Below, in pieces: positions 34,701 to 45,427 of a DNA stretch of 64,000 nucleotides. Positions within the stretch are counted from its first letter, which is position 1, and each line of letters starts with the position of its first letter. A model generated the notes under the pieces. That model made no database searches. It saw nothing but the letters and a program-made list of their open reading frames with translations, and was not told where the DNA came from. The stretch is from Viola odorata. Taxonomy: Eukaryota; Streptophyta; Magnoliopsida; Malpighiales; Violaceae. The position numbers were made by a program, and so were the translations under genes. The stretch lies in NCBI GenBank assembly GCA_963691705.1, contig OY829539.1:44215656-44279655 (forward strand). Direction: 5' to 3'.

Positions 34701-35430
34701 CTGTAAGGGTATCCTTGTATTAGCTGCGACAAACCGTCCTCAAGCGATTGATGCTGCACTGATGCGCCCTGGACGTTTTGATTTGGTGAGTTGTCGTCCC
34801 ATCATCACCATACCTCATCAGTCCATATTGACTTTTTATTTGGTATCACATGTTCTACCTACCATGACGTTGTTGTTTGTTTAATGAAGAGACTCTTGAG
34901 ATTTTATGATGTTAGTATATATATGTTGTTCTAGACTTCATCCGTTGAATAATTGTAGGTATTATTTGTACCGCCACCGGATATGGAAGGTCGACATGAG
35001 ATACTTCAAGTTCATACACGTAAGATGAAGATGGGTGATGATGTGGACCTAAGAAGAATCGCAGAAGATACAGACCTCTTTACAGGGGCTGAGTTGGAGG
35101 GTCTTTGTTGGGAGGCTGGAATTGTAGCTCTAAGAGAACATATTTGCCACTGTTGTATGCAATCAGCATTTTCAGACCGCAAAGGAGTCACTAAAACAGG
35201 CATTGACACAAGCTGATGTTGAAATGTATTCGTCGTTTCTGAAGACACGACCAAAAGCATCGAGCTTGAGAGAATCTGGCTCTAAACGCAACGGGAAATA
35301 CAAGAAGTTTTTGTTGAATCCTCCACTCTTTTCAGTTAATGTTATTGTTCTGAGCTTGGTAATACTTGCTGCTGCTAAATATTTCCTTTCACATACCAAG
35401 TCAATTGGAAATGCTTTATCTGCAACATGA
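31776..35430 (+). pseudogene. CIP111: CIP111 double-AAA ATPase, N-terminally truncated and frameshifted
   Basis: CIP111 (calmodulin-interacting protein 111) is a Cdc48/Spaf-like protein with two AAA domains. Exons: 31776-31896, 32030-32074 (Walker A GPPGTGK), 32193-32248, 32409-32545 (Walker B VIFMDEIDALCP), 32636-32742, 32992-33091 ([13 protein letters not shown]), 33282-33563, 33658-33827 (second Walker A GPPGCSKT), 34192-34310 (Walker B IIFFDEADVV), 34531-34618, 34708-34785 ([10 protein letters not shown]), 34959-35430. The N-terminal ~350 residues are absent. Lesions: an in-frame TAG near 31786, a 2-bp loss near 32450, a 1-bp change near 32690 and a 2-bp loss near 35142. The C-terminal frame then continues to 35430 with a hydrophobic stretch near its end. 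The second AAA module is intact exon by exon. Confidence 0.87.
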
Positions 35431-36026
35431 GAAGAAGCTCTTGAATTTAAAAGTACATAAATGCTAGTAAATTCTTTTTCCTTTTTTTTTATCCATTTTC
35501 AGCTTTGTGTAATGGGATGTATTTTCTATGGATACTATTTGTAATTGTGACGGTTGATCTTTACTTTGTTAGTGATAAAACAAGTTGTTCGTCTTGTGAA
35601 AAGGGTCGATATTTTGCCTTTTTTTTTAAAGAATATTTATCCTTTCTATAATATATTTTTTTCCTTAGAAAAAAAAACTTATTATATATTTTTTTGTTGG
35701 GAAAGGGACATAAGTAGTACCTACTAGTGGGCATAACCCCGAGTGGTCATTGGCCACAAAACCCAACCCAATCTTCGCTGGTCTCACCGATGCATCTTTA
35801 TTAATCTTTATTTTCCTTATAGGGGTTGGCATCTCAGCGGGTCTCTTCCCGAACAGTAGAGGGCCCAGTGCGCCCAGCACTCTCCCAACATTTTACTTTT
35901 TTTTTCCAGACAAGAGTTCCTAATATTATTCCTTCTTTACTTCTTGCAATAGGAGATAACTCATTTGGGCGCTTGGTCAGTCAGTAAATCTTTTGGTCAG
36001 CCCAAAAAGAGGTGGTCTCAGTGGTG
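35431..36026 (-). mobile_element. LINE RNase H fragment and flanking sequence
   Basis: On the minus strand, 35890-35700 reads KINKDASVRPAKIGLGFVAN, like the RNase H domain at the end of plant LINE ORF2 (compare VNTNAAVGNSGIGLGFIARD at 23850). No other LINE part is seen, and 35431-35690 holds only the AT-rich tail of the CIP111 3' UTR. Confidence 0.6.
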
Positions 36027-36034
36027 GTCCTGAC

Positions 36035-37180
36035 TAGGGGTGGACACGGGTCGGATCGGATCGGTTTTAGACCTGACCCGTCACCGACCCGCCTAAAATT
36101 TAGCGGGTCGGTTCGGGTCGGTTATAGGTACATATAACCGCGGGTTGGCGGGTGTGGCGGGTCGGATCGGTTATCCGCGGGTTGGCGGGTCGGCAGTTAT
36201 ATTTTGGGCCTGACTTAATGGGCCGGGATTAACAAAAAAAAAATTCCAATAAAAACATCTGGTAAACATTTCTTTTTACCAACATCAATATAACACCACC
36301 AACAACCAAACCAACAAGCGGCAACCCAGCAACTAGAAAATTATAATCTAAAATAAAAAAATAAAATTGCTAAATATCAAGATCCAAAAAATGGATTCTC
36401 AAAATTGCTAAACATCAAGATCCAAAATTACATGAACATCAGAAAATTATAATCCAAAAAAAAAACAAATGCTAAACATCAAGATACAAAAAAGGGATTC
36501 TCAAAATTGCTAAACATCAAGATCCAAAATTAATCCAAGGAAGCACACCAATAAACTAAATACCACTAACAACAAGAGAAAGAATAGAAGAAGTTGCAAA
36601 ACACAAATCGACAGAAAAAAAAGATGAAAAAAAGAAGAAAATTAGAAAACAAGAAAGATGAGACTGAGATTGATCATTCTGTACACCGTCGGTCCAGTTT
36701 TGGCGGATGGTTTGGGGGCGGTTCGGCGGTGGTTCGTGGTTTGGCCGACGGTGATGTGGCTGTGGTTGGATAGTTCGGCGGTGCTGATGGTGGAGGAGGC
36801 CGAGAGGGTGAAGAGATTGTGGCGGTTCGGTGGTTCGTAGGTGGTGATGGTGATGGTGATGGCGGTTTGGAGAGGGAGAGGGAGAGGGAGGAAGAAGTAA
36901 AGAAGGAAGAAGAGAAGAAAAGAAAAGAAAAGAAAAAAGGGAGCGACTAAAAATGAAAGAAAGGAGAAAGAGATGCTTATATACTTAGGGTTAGGGTTAG
37001 GGTCGGGTCGGTTATTTTGCAATATATGTAAAGTTGACCCGCGAACCGACCCGCCACTAAATGAACGGGTCGGTTATGTATCTGCATATGGGCGGGTTGG
37101 CGGTTTTTTAGTTTTTAGCGGGTCGGGTCGGTTCGGGTTGACGGTTATGGCGGGTTGGGCGGGTCAAATATTCAGCCCTA
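36035..37180. mobile_element. Non-autonomous hAT element, 1.15 kb
   Basis: The ends are TAGGGGTG and CAGCCCTA, with a perfect 8-bp duplication GTCCTGAC at 36027-36034 and 37181-37188. Both subterminal regions are packed with CGGGTCGG / CCGACCCG motifs. The interior is AT-rich on the left, with a repeated GCTAAACATCAAGATCCAAAA block (36370-36530), and GGC-rich on the right. No transposase. A TTAGGG triplet at 36984-37001 belongs to the element. Confidence 0.93.
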
Positions 37181-37188
37181 GTCCTGAC

Positions 37189-38492
37189 CAAATGAAAAAT
37201 TTCTTGGTGTAGGAATCGAGAAGAGTAATATTTTGATCTTTATCTTTAATTGAAATATTACAATAAAGCTTTGTTACTATGAAGTTCTTTCAATTCTAAG
37301 TTCTGAAAAACTCATTTTCAAAATGTCTTCAACTAGAATTTTTCAAAAACTATCTTACTATCTTTCTATCTTTATATGAATTACGAAAAGAACTAATGTC
37401 TAATTGCGAAGAAATTGAAAAAAGTTATGTCAAAGAGCTTTATGATTCAATAATGGATGAAAATATTGTTCCTACTTCTGAAATTCCATTGTGGAATGGA
37501 GATTTAATAAAAATAGAGCTATTTAGAAATATGATTGAAGCTATTAATAAGACAATAAAAACTGTTATGGATAGTGTAAATCGTTATGATAATGATTTAG
37601 AAATTTTAAAAAAGAAAGAATTAGATAATAAAAACAAAAAATTAAAAGTAGTTATTGTTCATCCTACTCAGCCTACTACTACTCAAGCTCTAGCAAAAGC
37701 AATTATGTGTCTTAGAGATGCAAGTATTTCCAGTCAAACTTAGTTAAAGGACCAGTCTATCTTAACTGTTATTCAGATTTTACAGTATTTTTGTTTGATC
37801 CAAACATATCAAAAGCTTTAATTCTAAACATTAAGACACCATATAATATGATGGAAAATTCAAGAAACATTGCATTAATATATATAAAATATTGCAAAGT
37901 TATGTCTACATACATAAGCCAAAAAGTCATAAGGCATTCTCCTAAAAATGAAACGCTCCTAATAGAGGCTAATACAGAACACGCCATGATACAAACTCCT
38001 AAACGATTACAATGGAATCAAGTAACACTTCGTAATGAATGGGTCTTGCCCAAAGCAAACGAGGCACATGCTATAATCCCAAGAACTCAACCTGCAAGAG
38101 CAGAAGAAGATGAACAACTTAATATTAAGTTAATATTTGAACCTAATATAAGAACCTTAAATATCACAAACTTTCAAAAATCTACAAGTGATACAGAAAT
38201 ACCAAGATCAAGAATAACAAGGAGTCTATCAAACTCTATATTAAGAGGTGTAGACTTTAATAGAATAATTCCAAGACCATATTATGTAGATCAAAGTAGT
38301 TTTCAAACTTGTGATCATGAAATGCTAAAATCACTGTATTCAAATCAAATAAACTTGATTAGGAAAGAATATAAAATAGACAAAGAAAAACGGAGAAAAG
38401 AATTCTATGACCCTTCAAAAAAAAAGTTATACTCAGTTTCTTGGATTTTCTTCTTTAGTGTAAGCTTTGAAGAATTAGGCTCTTAATTCTTT
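37189..38492 (+). pseudogene. Endogenous pararetrovirus (Caulimoviridae) movement-protein region, decayed
   Basis: Caulimoviridae movement proteins of the 30K superfamily carry viral DNA between plant cells. A frame at 37396-37743 and a second at 37737-38420 together resemble such a protein. The first ends with a helix-rich part and the ALAKAIMCLRDA phrase, and the second has LVKGPVYLNCYSDFT, ALILNIKTPYN and then a linker with basic patches. They are in different frames, so the gene is broken near 37740. AT-rich codon use differs from neighbours. Upstream 37200-37390 looks like viral leader. No coat, protease, RT or RNase H part is seen. The right end runs into an inverted duplication. Confidence 0.75.
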
Positions 38493-38748
38493 TTTGGAAG
38501 GCTCATAGAATTCTTTTCTCAGTTTTTCTTTGTCTATTTTATATTCCTTCCTAATCATGTTTATTTAATTTGAATACTTCAAATCAGTATGAGTAGGTGA
38601 AGGTGATTTTAGAATTTCATGATCACAAGTTTGAAAACTATGATCTGCATAATATGGTCTTGGAATTGTTCTATTAAAGTCTACACCTTAATATAGAGTT
38701 TGATAGACTCCTTGTTATTCTTAATCTTGGTATTTCTGTATCACTTGT
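38181..38748. repeat. Large inverted repeat in the pararetrovirus relic
   Basis: Arm 38181-38424 and arm 38493-38748 are reverse complements with few differences (for example GTGATACAGAAATACC against GGTATTTCTGTATCAC, and AAAATAGACAAAG against CTTTGTCTATTTT). The spacer is about 68 bp. A transcript across it would fold into a hairpin of about 240 bp. Confidence 0.88.
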
Positions 38749-38759
38749 TGATATCTTAG

Positions 38760-39356
38760 AAACCTACACCTCCAATGTGATACGCTTAAACCAGTAGGTG
38801 TAACCATAGAAAGGGCCAAGCTAAAAGCATTCCCATGGTCCCTTGAAGATTCTCCTAAGAACTAGTTCTATAGCCTTCCTCATAACACCATCACAACATG
38901 GGGAGAAATGTCCTCTGTTTTCCTAAACAATTATTGGAACGTGACCAAGGCAGGAGCAGCGAGGAAGATCTTGGTCTCCATCCAACAAAAGGGCAATGAA
39001 AGTCTTAGCGAGTATCATTAGAGATTCAGAGATCTACAAGACATTTGTCCCACGCATGGAGTAGCAGACCAACTCTTGGTGTAGTATTTCTACGACGGGA
39101 TAATCCAAAAAGATAAGGAAATGGTGGATTCAGCAGCTGGGGGAGCTCTTCAAGATCTCACCCCAACTAGAGCTAAACTTCTTCTCCAAACCATGGCAGA
39201 CAATGATCAAAATTATTCATTTGCTGAGAGAAACTCTATCTTTTCCAATTTAAATGCAATTAATGTTGAGCACAAATTGAATGAAATATCTAATATGCTT
39301 CTTAATCTCTTTGTAGGTCCAACAATGGTAGTTCCACCAACACTAGAATAGGTTGC
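38760..39356 (+). pseudogene. Athila-like gypsy-1 gag fragment
   Basis: Gag-like reading with several stops: AFPWSLEDS, FYSLPHNTITTW, KAGAARKILVSIQQKGNESL, FRDLQDICPTHGVADQLLV, then GGALQDLTPTRAKLLLQTMA (39121-39351). The same order appears on the minus strand of gypsy-2 at 61840-61500. The capsid start and 5' LTR are missing, because the left side joins pararetrovirus DNA near 38760. The right side is cut by LARD2 before the zinc knuckle. Confidence 0.85.
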
Positions 39357-40077
39357 TGTTGCTACTCGATTTTGGATTTCTCGCGTCACAACCTTGCATA
39401 TTTAGCGTTTATCGCATTAATAGCTCGTCTAGGTCAAATTTCTGTCGATTCTTGATCCTAGGCTAGTTTGTTTAATATTCCGTGCCATTTCGTGTCTTTT
39501 TAATTTTTTCGTATTTTGACCGTCTTTTCGCTCGAACTTCTATCGGTCCCAAGTAAGTTTTCTCGGACCGTGAATCGAGCTCGTAATTTCTTTAATTGAT
39601 AAATACGTACTATTTTTCTCTTTCACGCCATTGAGTTTGGTTTCGTTCAATTTTTGTCGTAAGGACATTTATTTTGCATCCGAACTTTTAACATTTTCGA
39701 AAGAGAAAATAAATGCGTTATATCAAATTTTCTAGTTTTTCACTGTATCCTAGTTTTCTCGTCTTATTTTCCTACGCGTCAAGGTTTCCTCGGTTCAGAT
39801 TTATTTTCATTTTCGAGCGATTTCGCTCGTACCAAAAATATCCTGTTTGTATCCGAAAATAGGATAAACTCTACATAAATGCCATTTAATTCCTTCTCAC
39901 CCTCCAACTCGGCACCAACTCACCTAGATCACTACAACCTCCCATCCGATCACTCTTAGCCACACACATCCCTACCCTAGCTCACTATTCCGGCCTACAG
40001 CTCATCATCACCTCTCATTTTTCTTCCCGTCGGTTTGCAGCCACACATGCAAACCGACTCCAATTTTTTCCTTCCTC

Positions 40078-40085
40078 TATAAATA
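40078..40085 (+). promoter_or_regulatory. LARD2 LTR TATA box
   Basis: TATAAATA in CTTCCTC-TATAAATA-GAGAATG, about 720 bp from the LTR start, which is the same relative place as in LARD1. Confidence 0.6.
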
Positions 40086-40679
40086 GAGAATGACCAGCAA
40101 TGAATCAAGGGCACCAAAATCTCCTCTTAATCTCCATTTTTTGCTCATCCTTCTTGGCCATTAGCTCTCCCGGAAAGGTAATTTTCTCTCCTTAGCTCCT
40201 TTTCTTTAAATTTTCATTTGTGCACATAAAGGTTGAATTAATTGCTCAAACTTGTTTTAAATACTTTGTTAGTGAGTTAAAATCAGCATGATAGCTTCAA
40301 TTTAATTGTTCCTTGCTTTGGTTAATTAATTGAGCAATTGATGCATTAATTACCTATTTTCGTTTTCCTTAAATTGCCACTATTTTTGTCCGAATTTGCT
40401 AGATGTTTTCGTTGCTTTGATCTGTTGTTGTGCTGCTGGAATTTTTGCATGTGTTTTTGTTGTGTTTCGTTGAATTGATTACACCTTGGTCGCGGGCCAT
40501 GGAGCCGGCGACGTGAAGAAGAAGAAAGGAAGAAGAAGGTAAGGCTGGGCGGGAGTTTTAAGTGAGAAAGGTGATGGGCTTGGCCTTTGCCAAGCCCATT
40601 TGTTTTAAATTAAAATTATGCCAAGCCCATTTTTTAATGTCCAAAAATCCAAAATGTGGGGCCCGACCCATTTATTTTC

Positions 40680-40870
40680 GTCATTTTTTATGAAATATTC
40701 GTATGCTTTTATGACATGTTTAAATCATATGAAATGGTCGTATACTTTTTTTATGACATGTTTAAATCGTATGAAATGTTCGTATGCTTTTTCATGACAT
40801 GTTTAAACCGTATGAAATGTTCGTATGCTTTTTTTGACATGTTTAAATCACATGAAATATTCGTATGCTT
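40680..40870 (+). repeat. Tandem array in LTR, ~46-bp unit, about 4 copies
   Basis: The unit is TTTTATGACATGTTTAAATC-TATGAAATGTTCGTATGC. A frame through it (40656-40880) is repetitive and not a gene. Confidence 0.85.
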
Positions 40871-41933
40871 CCTTTCGTAGTTATGCCATGTTTTAATTAT
40901 TTGTGAGATCTCTTGTATGAAATAAATTGCTTGCTTGTTTATCGTGTTTATTTAATTGTTTGCTCGTCAAATTAAATAAATGTTTGCATGCGCTCTTTAT
41001 TATTTATTTGTTTTCAAACCATCGCTAACACTTTCAATTTGCAAGGTAGATCAAGTTCACGCAACGCGAGTACGCTTTCTAGCCTCTTTTATTTATTCAA
41101 TATTTTCCGCAAATATTACTTATATACATGTTATTTAGACAAATGTTAAAAAACTCATATCGTATTCGTATGCATGATAAAATCAACGCACATGCTTACT
41201 TGTTTAAATCACTCGCGTTTTTATGCCATGAAATTAATTGCTATACATTGATACATGAGCATGGTGGCTTCGATGCCACACGGTTATGTGCATTCATTAA
41301 ATCGGTATTATGCTAGTTTTACCCATGATAGGACCACGTAGTAATTAAGTAATCATGCATGACCCGATGATGATAAAGAGGGCTCTCGCTTTAGTAAAAA
41401 ACCAACGATTAATCAGTCCCGACCAGAAATGATTAATCAGTCCCGACAGTCTCGATCAGAAATAACAAAAATACTAAAGCGATGAATACCTCTGAGGGCC
41501 CATGGACAACCGGGAAGTGGCCCAATTTTCGTAACTGGATTTCGGTTGACACTCTGCGACCGTTTACTCCATAAATGATTGGAAAGTGGCGCGTTTCCGT
41601 GCGTGGGATTGGTTGACGCTTTACGGTTACTTATTCATTTTCGTGCTAAAAACTATTTTCCAAACACCTTTTACAGGTAACCTTTTTTAGGACGTGACTC
41701 GGGTGCCTAACACCTTCCCGAGTCCATAATAACGACCTAGAACCTTCGTTCTTTGGTTTAGACCACATGTGCCTTAGTTTTTTATTTTTATGCCATGACG
41801 ATTAGGTTCCCTAAACCTAGATAAATAGGGTGGCGACTTCATTGCATTATGCGAGGCATCCATTTATGCTTAGCATCCGTCCCGAACCTATACTCATTTT
41901 CAACAAAAAAAAGGGGTGCGACAGTTTGGCGAC

Positions 41934-44900
41934 TTCACTGAGGACTTTAGGGTCGAAGCCGGTTTTTTTTAAGGTGTTTTTTTTTATCTACTTGCTTTAA
42001 AAACTGTTTTCGTGACTATTTGTTATACGCTTTGATAAACTGTCAAACGCATCTCATGCATAGGCCCTACACCCAGGGGCCGCTTATCAAATAGGTTTAG
42101 GAAGGGGATTAATGACACCTTGGGACTCGAGTCTTGGGTAATGTTCACCAAACCCAACCCGCTCGAACCCCTAAAGCTAGTGCGAAAGGTTGCCTAGTTC
42201 CGCAAGGAATCGGTTGACACTGGACGACACTTTAGGGACCATTCTATGGTATTTTCGGGAACCTTCAGACCGTTAGAAATTAGTCAACGTCAAAAGCCCT
42301 CATCATGTGCATCATACTTGTTTTATTGTAGCTTTGTTTATTATGTTTACTACGTTTTTCTCGCACCATTTTAGCAATGCATGTAAAGAACCTAGTAAAA
42401 CATTTCATTCAATTTACTAATACTGGAACTCTGTTTTATTTTCCCCGAGACCCATCCTACTTATTCAAATGACAGTGCCTACGTTACTTTCACTTGATAC
42501 TTTGGGGGAAGAAGTTTTGAGAACCAAGCTGCACAAGGTGATATGTTGAAATTGGGTTTTATTCCCGATATTTCGACCAAGATTGGGATGAAAGGAGTGG
42601 AGGCACAGAAGGGGGAGATTGCGTCGTTGGGATATTTTTTGGATGAGCAAACGGATCCTGACTTCCAAGGTTGACACCTTTAAAGAAAATCGTGCATCAG
42701 TCGCTTAGATTTTTCTTTTCACCCTATGTAATGATGTTCCTAGACTTTGTCTACAATCTTTTGTAGATCTAGATAGTCGACCCAACTTACAAATATTTGT
42801 AACTCTTTTTGACAAAAATTCAACGGCAAAATTCATAATTATTTGGATAAATTATGGAATGAGCTTTTTCTCCCTTCACTTTACACGTCCAATAAGAAAC
42901 GTCAAATGGCCATCACTTACAAAGATATAACCTTCCCCAAAATAAACCACATATAGAGCCCACAAAAAAAAATTTAAAGGCTAACCCTTGAAATAAAAAC
43001 ATACTCAAAAAAATAGACCAAATGATGATAACGCGGAGATAACTATTTCTTCTCGGCTTTAGCTGCACGCTCTTTTGTTTTGGCCAATATCAATGTGATT
43101 TTCTCGGAGTTTCCAATCGGCTAAATACAAAAGACATAGATGACAGGTTGAAGTCTTCCCACACCAAATTTCAGAATTTTCTAGGCAGCGCATCTCACAA
43201 AAAAATTTCAGAATGCAAGGATAGTTGTTTCTTCTCGGCTTCAGCTGCGCGCTCTTTTATTTTGGCCAATATCAATACGATTTTCTCGGATTTCCCACTC
43301 GGATAAAACACAAAAGACGTTGATAATAGGTTTAGGTCTGTCCACACCAAATTTCAGAATTTTCTGGGCAGCGCATCTCTCAAAAAATTCAGAATGCAAG
43401 GATAGTTGTTTCTTCTCGGTTTCAGTCGCGCGCTCTTTTTTTTTTTGGCCAATACGGATATGATTGGCTCAGAATTACCACTCGGACAAAACATGAAAGA
43501 CATTGATAACAGGTTGAAGGTTTCCCACACCAAAAATAGGATTTTTCTGGGTGGTGAATCTCTCGCAAACAATTTAGATGCAAGGATAGCTGTTTCTTCT
43601 CGGTTTCAGCCGCGCGCTCTTTTGTTTTGGCCAATACGGACACGATTGGCTCGGAATTCCCACTCGGCCAAAACATGAAAGACATTTATAACAGATTTAA
43701 GGTTTCCCATACCAAAAATGGGATTTTTCTAGGTGGTACATCTCTTACAAACGATAAAGACACGAGGATAACTATTTCTTCTCATTTTCGGCTGCGCGTT
43801 CTTTCATTTTGGCCAACATCCCCTCGTAGCACCGATCCGTGGGTTTCGTTGATAGCATCCAAGATCACATTGCGTCCTCGGAATGAATAGAAGCTTCCCT
43901 CGTATCTTCACCGAAGTGTCATCTTCTCATTCGTCCTAAAAGTATTAAGTGAAAGTGTGGCCGGAAGAGTGAACAAGCAGCGTGGAGGCCTCAGAATTGC
44001 ATCGCCCATACTCACTTTTATTTCTTTTCACTTGTCTTTTTCAGGTTAACGATGGCTCCTAGGAAGCAAACTAACCCCCACTTTTCGTCAATTTTTGTGC
44101 GGCGATTCACTCCTTACTTTTGCCAATTTTGATCACAAGGAAGCTTCGCCATTAGTCGAGCCTACAACTTTAAACAAGGGGGTTTCGTGGGAGGCAACCC
44201 ACTTGTTATTTTCAATATTTCTATTTTTTCTTAATTTTAAATTCAACATCTTGGGATATCTTTTTCCTTTGAATTTACTATTTAAATTCCCTCTTTATTT
44301 CAGGTACAGTGAGACTTGTAAACTTGGGGGCAAGCGAGTGAAGTGATGACCCAAAAGAAGGCGTTGAAAAATGTCAAAGCTCATTTTTCAGGGAAGTTGT
44401 CCTTTACGTTTTCGCAATTTCCCTTTCCGCAATTGACGTTTCCGCAATTTATGTTTTTGTGATTTACGTTTCCACAATTTTAAATTCCCACAATTTATGT
44501 GTTGCAAGAGCATGCGTGTAATGACTGTTAAGTTTCTTAGCTTTTGCCAAATATACATATATCACTCGGTTTAAAAGAAAAAAAAAGGAAAAAAAAGAAG
44601 AAAAAGAAAAAGAAAAACTACGTTTTTGAACATCCCTTGAATTGAGCATGTCATCATTTTATCACGTCGAGGATAACTTGTGCGCTCATTAGAAATTGTA
44701 TGACATACATAGTCTTGTTTGTTAACTTTTATATCCATGACCTGTTTTAGACGTAAGTAGTCACAAAACATATCCCTGCGAGCATTTTGGGCCTTCACGC
44801 CTTATTTCTTTCATGAGTGGAAATGCTAAGCTAGGTGCTAGTTAGATTTTCATAATATCCAAGGTACATGAACCATCAGACATGGGATAGCAGTAAGATG

Positions 44901-44962
44901 ACATTGGACTTTGCTTTTGTTCTTCTTCCACATTTTTCATTTTTTTAACTTTTTTACTCTCA
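41934..44962 (+). mobile_element. LARD2 internal region
   Basis: It begins with a tRNA-Arg-like primer site (41937-41954, one base different from that of LARD1) and shares 44080-44955 with LARD1. At 42497-42676 a frame of ~58 codons without stops reads FENQAAQGDMLKLGFIPDIS and on to DPDFQG. The peptide looks like real decayed coding sequence, but I do not recognise the family. The rest is non-coding and dominated by a 182-bp array. Confidence 0.7.
43037..43850 (+). repeat. 182-bp tandem satellite-like array, ~4.5 copies
   Basis: Unit starts (GATA-CT/TGTTTCTTCTCGG) fall near 43037, 43220, 43400, 43584 and 43767. Each unit holds GCGCTCTTTTGTTTTGGCCAATA, GATTGGCTCGGA-TTCCCACTCGG and TTCCCACACCAAA. 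Frames crossing it (43354-43890) repeat the same peptides on both strands and are not genes. Confidence 0.9.
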
Positions 44963-45427
44963 AACCCAAACGTCACCTTTGAGGGCTAGATCGCGTAAAA
45001 AATGTTTAGATAATCGGAAAGTGTCCCAATTCGGTAAGCGGACTTTGTTGGCACGATTCGATCATTGGCCTATGTAAATGATCAAAAAGTGACTTGAGTT
45101 CGTGGGAAGAGGAGGTTGACATGCTTCGATTGTTTAAACAAAACTTTGTATATCAAAACTGTCTTCAAACACCTTTATAACCGGTAACCTTTTAAGGGTG
45201 TGACTTGGGTGCCTAACACCTTCCCAAGTCCACAATACGACCTCGAACCGTTGTTCAATGGTTTAGACCAATTGTGCCTTAGTTTTTATTTTTATGCCAT
45301 GACGCTTAGGTTCCCTAAACCTTAGAAAATAGGGTGGCGACTTCATTGTATTATGCGAAGCATCCATTTATGCTTAGCATCCGCCGCAAACCTTAAACTC
45401 GTTTTCAACGAAAAAGGGGGTGCGACA
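44963..45427 (+). repeat. 3' LTR of LARD2, only the last ~465 bp
   Basis: It matches the last 460 bp of the other LTRs (AATCGGAAAGTG, AACACCTT-TAACCGGTAACC, GCCATGACGCTTAGGTTCCC) and ends TGCGACA. It is noticeably diverged from the 5' LTR of the same element. Confidence 0.78.

Larger units (their letters stand above)
39357..41933 (+). repeat. 5' LTR of LARD2
   Basis: Its start resembles 7355 onward (GTTTATCGCATTA, CTCGTCTAGG/CTGTCGATT). Its end resembles 1-736 and 2485-3261, including GATGATGATAAAGAGGG, CGATTAATCAGTCCCGAC and TGCGACA. The middle is diverged from LARD1, so this is a related subfamily rather than a sister copy. Confidence 0.82.
39357..45427 (+). mobile_element. LARD2, Tat/Ogre-like non-autonomous LTR element
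   Basis: It consists of a full LTR (39357-41933), a primer-binding site, an internal region without pol (41934-44962) and a 3' LTR reduced to its last ~465 bp (44963-45427). It is nested between gag and protease of gypsy-1. No matching target duplication is visible, and the host lacks about 0.9 kb between gag and protease compared with gypsy-2, so the borders have been reworked. Confidence 0.83.

Noticed and set aside
36984..37001. Possible interstitial telomere (TTAGGG x3)
   Set aside because: Only three units, not the plant TTTAGGG type, and it lies within the hAT element.
43406..43890. Overlapping frames on both strands
   Set aside because: They are translations of the 182-bp tandem repeat.
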